DNA from: an uncultured beta proteobacterium
GTDB lineage: Bacteria; Pseudomonadota; Gammaproteobacteria; Burkholderiales; Burkholderiaceae_B
Direction of reading: 5' to 3'
NCBI GenBank assembly: GCA_903924715.1
Contig: CAIYCP010000349.1
Coordinates: forward strand, 1-5,226
DNA: 5,226 nucleotides
The position numbers were made by a program, and so were the translations under genes. The notes below the pieces were generated by a model. It did no database searches and had not been told where the DNA came from. It saw only the letters and a list, made by a program, of their open reading frames with translations. Positions 1-4,402 of the stretch are shown piece by piece (the first letter of the stretch is position 1; every line of letters begins with the position of its first letter).

Positions 1-23
1 AGCGTGACGTCTTGAATTTTCAT
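1..23 (-). CDS. Possible start of the next operon gene, cut by the window edge
   Basis: An ATG on the minus strand at 23-21 opens a frame reading MKIQDVT before the window ends. It begins 8 bases after the stop codon of the Bug-family gene, a spacing typical of a co-transcribed gene. A weak GAG lies about 7 bases upstream of the ATG. Seven codons are too few to identify a product or to prove that the frame is translated. The adjacency and the MKI- opening are the only support. The alternative is simple intergenic sequence. Confidence 0.25.
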
Positions 24-31
24 GCGAGTAC

Positions 32-1006
32 TCATTCAATTTTGATGTTGGCGTCTTGAACGACTTTGCCCCATTTGGCGACTTCGCTCTTGAGCAATTT
101 GCTGAACTCTTCAGGTGTGCTGGCTACGACTTCAACACCTGAGTCATTAAAACGTTTGGTGATATCTGGCTCGTGAAAGATCGCGGCTAATTGACGATTC
201 ACTTGATCAACAATGGCTTTGGGCGTCGCGGCAGGTACTTGCATGCCAAACCATACATTGACTTCAAAGCCAGGCGCGCCTGAGTCAGAAACCGTCGGAA
301 TGCCGGGCAAGAGCGATGATGGCTTTAAACCTGTGACGGCGATGGCTGTGACAGTGCCGGCTTTGATCTGCGCCAGAATATTTGGGATGTTGTCGAACAA
401 CACGTCAATCTCTCCGGCCATCAATGCCGCAACGGCAGGTGCGCTACCTTTATAGGGCACGTGTGTCAGTTTGATGCCCGTCATACTCATTAAGAGTTCC
501 ATCGACAGATGGTTTGACGAGCCCGAGCCGGTTGAGCCGTAATTCAGTTTGCTCGGATTCTTTTTGGCATACTCAATCAGTTCATTTACATTTTTAATGC
601 CAAGGTCTTTACGCGTGGCCAACACATTATGTGCACTGCCGGCCAAAATTAAGGCTTGAAAATCATTAAGCGCATCGTAGGGAAGCTTTTTCCCGTATAG
701 CGCTGGCAAGGCTGAAAAAGGCAACGGAGAGATCAGAATCGTGTAGCCATCCGCAGGTGATTTCGCCACATAATTGTTGCCAATCGTAGTGTTGCCACCT
801 GGCTTATTTTCAACGACGACGGTTTGATTCCAAAGCTTGGTGAGTTTTTCGCTTGACATGCGTGCCAGCGAATCATTGAACGCACCCGGTGGATAAGGCA
901 CCACAATTTTGACTGCGCGTTCAGGAAATGTTTGTGCATGGGTCGCGCTGATTGCTGCAGTGGCAACAACGATCGTATAGAAGAGTATTTTCAGTTGCTT
1001 AAGCAT
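32..1006 (-). CDS. Bug-family (TctC-like) periplasmic solute-binding protein
   Basis: This 324-residue protein belongs to the Bug receptors, periplasmic proteins greatly expanded in Burkholderiales that bind small carboxylates or related compounds, sometimes for tripartite tricarboxylate (TctABC) transporters. Residues 1-24 form a signal peptide with probable cleavage after ATHA, just before QTFPER. Family landmarks follow in order: VVPYPPGAFNDSLAR near residues 35-49, with Asp45 in the usual ligand-loop position; ENKPGG at 66-71; YGSTGSGSSNHLSMELL near 156-172; and VPYKGSAPAV with MAGEIDVLFDN at 183-206. Length is normal for the family. A good GGAG site lies 5 bases before the ATG. The gene follows the enolase-superfamily gene by 39 bases on the same strand, so the two are probably co-transcribed and may serve the same compound. 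No TctA or TctB membrane genes are visible. The family assignment is firm; the ligand cannot be inferred. Confidence 0.95.
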   Translation of the reverse strand: MLKQLKILFYTIVVATAAISATHAQTFPERAVKIVVPYPPGAFNDSLARMSSEKLTKLWNQTVVVENKPGGNTTIGNNYVAKSPADGYTILISPLPFSALPALYGKKLPYDALNDFQALILAGSAHNVLATRKDLGIKNVNELIEYAKKNPSKLNYGSTGSGSSNHLSMELLMSMTGIKLTHVPYKGSAPAVAALMAGEIDVLFDNIPNILAQIKAGTVTAIAVTGLKPSSLLPGIPTVSDSGAPGFEVNVWFGMQVPAATPKAIVDQVNRQLAAIFHEPDITKRFNDSGVEVVASTPEEFSKLLKSEVAKWGKVVQDANIKIE

Positions 1007-1045
1007 TTGGTCTCCAAATTTTATGAGATTTAGCCTGCGATTTTC

Positions 1046-2194
1046 TTAAAACTTCACAACATATCCTGGCCCATCAATCAGTGGATATTTAGCAAACAAC
1101 GATTCGTCAATCTCAAGCCCAATCCCAGGCCTGTCGAGCGGCTCAACGCAACCATCTGGGCCAATCTCAAAGGTTGTGCCAAACATATCGCGCAAAGGAT
1201 TAAAGTGCGACACGCACGCCTCAAAGTAGCCTGAATTCTCGATTGCCGCCATAAAGTGAATGGTGGCTGCATGGTTGATGCCGGTAGCCGAGCTGTGCGT
1301 ATGCATCGGGATGCGATAGGCCGAGGCCATGGCTGCAATGGCGAGGCCTTCGGTAATGCCACCACATTTTGATAAGTCAGGCTGCCAGATCTGCACTGCA
1401 CCTGCTTCGCGTAATTGGGCAAACTCAAAGCGCCCATAGTGATTTTCGCCTGCGGCAATCGGTACGAGCGAGGTAATCTTTGCAGCTTCACGGTATGAAG
1501 AAAAGTCGTTACAGGCGAAGGGCTCTTCAAGCCAGCCCGCTTTGATATCTGCGAGCACTGGCAATACGCGTCGCACGTCAGCCAAGGTGTAGGCAGTGTT
1601 GGCATCTGTCAAAATATCAATATCGTCGCCAAGCACCTTGCGCACATGCAACACGCGTTCAATGTCGGCTTTGGCTGAGTCACCCAGTCTGAGCTTGATC
1701 GCTTTGTAGCCGCGTGCGACATATTCTTGAGCTTCTTCTGCCAAAGACTCTTTGGGTTGATAGCCTAACGAGATGCCACCTGCGTAGGCAGGCAAACGAC
1801 GTTTGCTGCCGCCCAGCAATTCATACAAGGGCATCTTGGCGGCCTTGCCGCGAATATCCCATAGCGCCATGTCAATGCCCGATAAGCCTAATGAGGCGCC
1901 CGAGCCTACCCCGTGGCTTGAAAGTTGCATACGGTGCACGCGTTTCCAGACGCCAATCACGTCGGTCGCTTTCATGCCGATTAGCATCGGGGCCAGCGTG
2001 TTGTGAATCAGGCTGACCACAGCGCCGGGGCTGCGACCAGGATGCGCTTCTCCATACCCCGTGATGCCTTCAGAGGTTTCGACCCGCACAATAATCGTGT
2101 CGCGCTTGGTCGTACTGCCAATCCCCATCGTGACCGTCTTGCCCTGGTCAAGCCTAAAGGAAAGGGGAATCGCTGTGATCGCGGTGATTTTCAT
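1046..2194 (-). CDS. Mandelate racemase/muconate lactonizing enzyme family protein (enolase superfamily)
   Basis: This 382-residue cytoplasmic enzyme would abstract the proton alpha to a carboxylate, using a divalent metal to stabilise the enolate; family members racemise, dehydrate or cycloisomerise acids. The N-terminal capping domain covers about residues 1-130 and the barrel about 135-345. Visible active-site positions are Lys167-x-Arg169 on the second strand; the metal ligands Asp197 (DAN), Glu223 (EEP) and Glu250 (AGEN); the Asp273/His300 dyad; and Glu325. These align with mandelate racemase K164/K166, D195, E221, E247, D270, H297 and E317. Arg169 replaces the usual second lysine, so chemistry may rely mostly on the His-Asp dyad, as in acid-sugar dehydratases; that is inference. 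The start is an ATG with GAGA 6 bases upstream. It is the first gene of the pair with the Bug receptor. Substrate is unknown; an aldonic or aldaric acid is one possibility. Confidence 0.93.
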   Translation of the reverse strand: MKITAITAIPLSFRLDQGKTVTMGIGSTTKRDTIIVRVETSEGITGYGEAHPGRSPGAVVSLIHNTLAPMLIGMKATDVIGVWKRVHRMQLSSHGVGSGASLGLSGIDMALWDIRGKAAKMPLYELLGGSKRRLPAYAGGISLGYQPKESLAEEAQEYVARGYKAIKLRLGDSAKADIERVLHVRKVLGDDIDILTDANTAYTLADVRRVLPVLADIKAGWLEEPFACNDFSSYREAAKITSLVPIAAGENHYGRFEFAQLREAGAVQIWQPDLSKCGGITEGLAIAAMASAYRIPMHTHSSATGINHAATIHFMAAIENSGYFEACVSHFNPLRDMFGTTFEIGPDGCVEPLDRPGIGLEIDESLFAKYPLIDGPGYVVKF

Positions 2195-2426
2195 GGCTTG
2201 TCTCGTATCAATGTTATTTGCCTAGGATTATGGCCGATTTTGGTTGGGATGGCATGCGTGGCTTGCTTGGTTGTCAGACGATTAGGGCGGATTTATAGCC
2301 ATTTAGATTGGGTTTTGTAAGTGTTTGTAAGAGTCAGGCCCAAGCTATTGCGTTTGACTTTGCGTCGACTCACAGTAGAGGCTTGAAGGCGGTTTAATAC
2401 GTATATTCAATGATGAGAGATGCGCG
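2195..2426. promoter_or_regulatory. Divergent control region between the racemase-family operon and the small membrane protein gene
   Basis: This gene-free stretch separates two outward-reading units and should hold both promoters. For the minus strand the best pair I see is CTTACA (complement of 2316-2321) and TATAAA (complement of 2292-2297) with an 18-base spacer; a CATAAT (complement of 2227-2232) lies nearer the start but has no good -35. For the plus strand, TTGACT at 2354-2359 resembles a -35 but lacks a well-placed -10; TTTAAT at 2393-2398 and TATATT at 2402-2407 resemble -10 boxes. No regulator gene is adjacent. All promoter calls are by eye and weak. Confidence 0.4.
2314..2331. repeat. 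Tandem TTTGTAAG repeat with 10-base period
   Basis: TTTGTAAG occurs at 2314-2321 and again at 2324-2331, exactly ten bases apart, so both copies face the same side of the helix. The complement of the first copy supplies the candidate -35 hexamer CTTACA of the racemase-family operon, and the second repeats the same hexamer. This layout suits a regulator binding side by side, but only two copies exist and no binding family is recognised. Confidence 0.35.
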
Positions 2427-2702
2427 ATGAGTACATTTAATTCTCTGTCTCAGACAGATCGCCTTGAGGCTAAGACAAACCAGCTTGAAATTAAACTAAC
2501 AGTGCAGATCGCAGACCTAAAGTCTAAGATGGAGGCCAATATTGATAGCTGCAGAGCTAAATCTTCTGACTTGTATGTTGACGTCGCAGTTCTGAAAAGT
2601 TCGCATAAATATGTTCTTTGGATTTTGGGCTTGTTCGCGATCATGGCCCTAAGCTTTGTCTTTGGCCTGTCTATCCCAACGTTCTTGCGATCTTTGAGGT
2701 AA
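2427..2702 (+). CDS. Small coiled-coil membrane protein, function unknown
   Basis: This 91-residue protein has two visible parts. Residues 10-58 are rich in Leu/Ile alternating with Lys, Glu and Asp in a pattern expected of a coiled coil, ending in VDVAVLKSSHK. Residues 62-83 form one hydrophobic membrane segment followed by a short basic tail ending FLRSLR. There is no signal peptide, so a tail-anchored protein with a cytoplasmic coiled coil is likely. The ATG at 2427 has GAGAGA 6 bases upstream. The layout resembles small coiled-coil/anchor proteins common in Proteobacteria, such as XhlA-like or DUF1640-like ones, but I cannot name a family. The lipase gene follows after 37 bases, suggesting co-transcription. 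Its last 38 bases are repeated at 4127-4164. Confidence 0.75.
   Translation: MSTFNSLSQTDRLEAKTNQLEIKLTVQIADLKSKMEANIDSCRAKSSDLYVDVAVLKSSHKYVLWILGLFAIMALSFVFGLSIPTFLRSLR
2665..2702 (+). repeat. Direct repeat, left copy (3' end of the small membrane protein gene)
   Basis: These 38 bases match 4127-4164 at 32 positions, and the final 20 bases differ at only one. The left copy encodes GLSIPTFLRSLR and the stop codon of the 91-residue protein. The match starts abruptly at GCCTGT and ends at the TAA; flanking bases on both sides are unrelated. The two copies bracket the lipase gene. Confidence 0.8.
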
Positions 2703-2739
2703 CACTATTAATATACATTTACAGTCTTAGGAACGACCC

Positions 2740-4035
2740 ATGAAATCACTTGTTCAAAACCTAGCCCTCGCGAGTTTTTGTTTTGCTTTCTCTAGTGCGT
2801 TGGCAGCGCCTCCTGTTGCGCCTTTTTATGAGTCAGTCATACAAATGAGCCCGACTGGGGTATTGGGCCAAGTGATCAAAAAAGAGCAGATTCAGACATC
2901 ACTCAAAGGCGCGCAGGCTTGGAAAATTGCCTATATTTCATCCGATGTAGGCGAGCGTAAGACAATCGCTACGGCGCTTGTGATCGCCCCGGTTAGCCCA
3001 GCCCCCAAAGAAGGCAGACCCATTTTGGCCTGGGCCCATGGCACAACAGGCTCTGCACAAAACTGTGGCCCCTCCCAAGTGATCGATCCAACTCGTGAGC
3101 TCAATGAGTACTTCCTACTAGATGGAAACTCTTCGACTGACTATGGGATTCCGAAGGGCCAAGAGTTTATCAACGAAGGTTACGTCGTGGTTGCTACAGA
3201 CTACCAAGGTCTTGGCGGTGGTGGTAAGCATCAATATGCCGTTGCGCAAACCAATGGTAGAGATGTCATTAACTCCGCGCGAGCAGCGAGCTCTATGACA
3301 GAAATCGGTGCGGGCAAAAAGACGGTTGTGTATGGTTGGTCACAGGGTGGGGGTGCAACGATTGCCGCTGCAAGTTTGCCAGACTATCAGGCTCTGCAAG
3401 GTACTGCTTCAGATAATTTGCAGTACCTTGGATTTGTTGCCTTGGCACCAGAAGATTTAGCAGCGCTGCTTCCAAAAGCTCCGCTCGATGCAGCTGGTGC
3501 GGTCAAAGTGATGAAAGAGTTTACTGAGGCGAATGTCTCGAACGTGTTCTTGTTTACCCACTTTATGATGGGGCTCTGGGGCACTCAGGCCGCCTATCCC
3601 GAGCTTAAGCTCACTGATTTACTGACTGAAGAGGGTGCAAAGGTTGCGGATCAATTATCAAGTAACAAATGTGTTCATGTGATGGCTGATTCTTTTAACT
3701 ATGCCTACGGAGACAAATATAAATCTCTAGTGAATCCCCAAGCCAGCAACTCCTCGGCTTGGATTAAGGCGTTTGTTGATGGTAGTGTCAAACCGGTAAA
3801 GCCAGTCGCGCCCGTCGCGATTTACTGGGACACAAAAGATACTGTCGTGCCTCCTGTTATGCATGAGATTTATCAAAAGCAGATGTGCGCGATGGGCGCG
3901 AATGTAGCAAGAGTTCAGCTGCCAGGTGAACAAACGCACTTTTCAACCCCGGGCGTTTCTGCGCCACTGTATCTTGAATGGGTGAAGGATCGTATCAACG
4001 GGAAACCATTAGAGAATGGTTGTCCAAAGGGGTAA
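2740..4035 (+). CDS. Secreted alpha/beta hydrolase, secretory-lipase-like
   Basis: This 431-residue protein is predicted to be an exported serine hydrolase, probably an ester or lipid hydrolase. A signal peptide spans residues 1-22, with likely cleavage after SALA before APPVAP. Features in order: HGTTG at 100-104 following ILAWA, the oxyanion-hole strand and loop; the strand-loop GYVVVATDYQGLGGGG at 147-162; the nucleophile elbow GWSQG with Ser201; a middle lid-like segment at about 240-330; YWDTKDTVVP with Asp367 as the probable acid; and QTHFS with His400. HGTTG, DYQGLG and GWSQGG together point to the secretory lipase (LIP) type, known from fungi and many bacteria. Four cysteines remain after cleavage (109, 311, 383, 428), so disulfides are possible. 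AGGA lies 7 bases before the ATG. It follows the small coiled-coil gene by 37 bases and sits between the two 38-base repeats. Substrate is not predictable. Confidence 0.9.
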   Translation: MKSLVQNLALASFCFAFSSALAAPPVAPFYESVIQMSPTGVLGQVIKKEQIQTSLKGAQAWKIAYISSDVGERKTIATALVIAPVSPAPKEGRPILAWAHGTTGSAQNCGPSQVIDPTRELNEYFLLDGNSSTDYGIPKGQEFINEGYVVVATDYQGLGGGGKHQYAVAQTNGRDVINSARAASSMTEIGAGKKTVVYGWSQGGGATIAAASLPDYQALQGTASDNLQYLGFVALAPEDLAALLPKAPLDAAGAVKVMKEFTEANVSNVFLFTHFMMGLWGTQAAYPELKLTDLLTEEGAKVADQLSSNKCVHVMADSFNYAYGDKYKSLVNPQASNSSAWIKAFVDGSVKPVKPVAPVAIYWDTKDTVVPPVMHEIYQKQMCAMGANVARVQLPGEQTHFSTPGVSAPLYLEWVKDRINGKPLENGCPKG

Positions 4036-4050
4036 GGTAATGCTTGGCAT

Positions 4051-4092
4051 CTTCAGGCTCAGCTCGATTCGCCGTTGGGCAGCCACCTGAAG
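4051..4092. repeat. Inverted repeat downstream of the lipase gene
   Basis: CTTCAGG at 4051-4057 is the perfect complement of CCTGAAG at 4086-4092, with a 28-base interior in which GGCT (4056-4059) can instead pair with AGCC (4081-4084). The right arm can also pair locally in GAAGTCGGCTTC (4089-4100). No T-run follows, so it is not a standard intrinsic terminator, though it could protect the 3' end of the lipase mRNA. The rest of 4036-4126 holds nothing I recognise. Confidence 0.4.
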
Positions 4093-4126
4093 TCGGCTTC
4101 GTCAGCTAATTTAGTGCGAATAGACT

Positions 4127-4164
4127 GCCTGTTTATCTCAAGACTCTTGCTATCTTTGAGGTAA
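4127..4164 (+). repeat. Direct repeat, right copy: relic of the small gene's 3' end
   Basis: This copy matches 2665-2702 at 32 of 38 bases. Read in the same frame it gives CLFISRLLLSLR and a stop codon, against GLSIPTFLRSLR in the intact gene, with the closing SLR and TAA kept. No upstream open frame resembling the rest of the 91-residue protein is present, so this is a 3' fragment only. It also supplies the TTGAGG (4156-4161) used here as the candidate -35 box of the tRNA promoter. Confidence 0.75.
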
Positions 4165-4185
4165 ATGGGCGCGGCTGTGTATAAT
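4156..4185 (+). promoter_or_regulatory. Promoter of the tRNA-Val gene
   Basis: A perfect TATAAT lies at 4180-4185, preceded after 18 bases by TTGAGG at 4156-4161, which matches four of six consensus -35 bases. The bases after the -10, TCGGCCC, form a GC-rich discriminator typical of stable-RNA promoters under stringent control. Transcription would start near 4192, about 50 bases ahead of the tRNA. The orientation and position fit the native tRNA promoter, implying that this side of the tRNA is the original chromosome. Confidence 0.65.
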
Positions 4186-4192
4186 TCGGCCC

Positions 4193-4206
4193 TTGGATTC
4201 GTCCAA
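4193..4206 (+). other. UUCG-capped hairpin in the tRNA 5' leader
   Basis: TTGGA (4193-4197) and TCCAA (4202-4206) form a perfect five-base-pair stem closed by a TTCG loop. It falls at the predicted start of the tRNA precursor. The loop is closed by A-U rather than the especially stable C-G pair. It could shield the 5' end of the precursor. This is a prediction from complementarity alone. Confidence 0.35.
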
Positions 4207-4243
4207 CACTCCAATCTAGCCACCACAAGTGCGCATCAAGATT

Positions 4244-4280
4244 GGGCGGTTAGCTCAGTGGTAGAGCACTGCCTTCACAC
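4244..4280 (+). tRNA. tRNA-Val (anticodon CAC), 5' half only, interrupted
   Basis: The 37 bases give a textbook tRNA 5' half: acceptor strand GGGCGGT, TA, D stem GCTC with loop AGTGGTA and partner GAGC, A26, anticodon-stem strand CTGCC, and the loop TTCACAC with CAC at positions 34-36, which reads the valine codon GUG. A normal gene would continue with GGCAG, a T arm with a TTCGA-type loop, and ACCGCCC closing the acceptor. Instead the next bases are CCGCAG and no standard T arm follows. GUG can also be read by tRNA-Val(UAC) through wobble, so loss of this gene may be tolerable, if such a gene exists elsewhere. The integrase 122 bases downstream explains the break as an integration site. Confidence 0.85.
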
Positions 4281-4281
4281 C
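4270..4281 (+). other. Probable attachment site (left junction) of the integrated element
   Basis: The canonical tRNA sequence ends at or just after the anticodon loop (TGCCTTCACAC, 4270-4280), so the strand-exchange core most likely lies in the anticodon stem-loop. Tyrosine recombinases often use tRNA genes as targets, and the anticodon stem-loop is one of the established sub-sites. The exact core cannot be set without the other junction, where the same bases should recur next to the missing 3' half. Confidence 0.5.
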
Positions 4282-4402
4282 CGCAGCTTCCAAGTTGCCC
4301 GATTGTTTCCCCACCATATTTTTGCGCTGACTTTTTCTGGTCGTAATTTTTATCGCCCTGCGTTAGTTTGTACTCAAAAACTTCAACTCTTTTTGAGCAA
4401 CT
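4281..4402 (+). other. Element end between the tRNA break and the integrase; possible degenerate tRNA 3' half
   Basis: The first 36 bases run from the tRNA break to a CCACCA whose final ACCA is at 4313-4316; a normal 3' half would need 38. Traces of tRNA structure exist: GCAG (4283-4286) could pair with CTGC of the anticodon stem, CAA/TTG could form a poor T stem, and CCCC before ACCA could pair with the opening GGG. The standard T loop is absent and the acceptor has mismatches, so it would not make a normal tRNA. The remainder is T-rich, holds no gene I can support, and is where arm-type integrase sites would be expected. Confidence 0.45.
4373..4397 (+). promoter_or_regulatory. Inverted repeat over the integrase ribosome-binding region
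   Basis: CTCAAAAA (4373-4380) is a perfect complement of TTTTTGAG (4390-4397) with a 9-base loop. The GAG at 4395-4397, five bases before the integrase ATG, is the only visible ribosome-binding match, and it lies inside the right arm. In RNA the hairpin would hide it and lower translation; in DNA the two arms could be binding sites for the integrase or an excisionase. Confidence 0.45.

Noticed and set aside
8..60. Nine-base repeat CGTCTTGAA at 8-16 and 52-60
   Set aside because: The second copy is coding sequence of the Bug gene's C terminus and the match does not extend; chance is sufficient.
1078..1605. Second minus-strand frame of 175 residues inside the racemase-family gene
   Set aside because: It lies wholly within the real gene in another frame and has low-complexity Leu/Pro/Ser/Arg content.
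2003..2320. Plus-strand open frame antisense to the start of the racemase-family gene and running into the control region
   Set aside because: It is explained as a shadow of a well-supported gene; the composition is not that of a plausible protein.
4051..4100. Intrinsic terminator after the lipase gene
   Set aside because: The stems are real but no T-run follows either of them, so I list only an inverted repeat.
4281..4402. Group I intron interrupting the tRNA anticodon loop
   Set aside because: Such introns do occur in bacterial tRNA anticodon loops, but no conserved intron core is apparent and an integrase gene starts within 122 bases, which points to site-specific integration.
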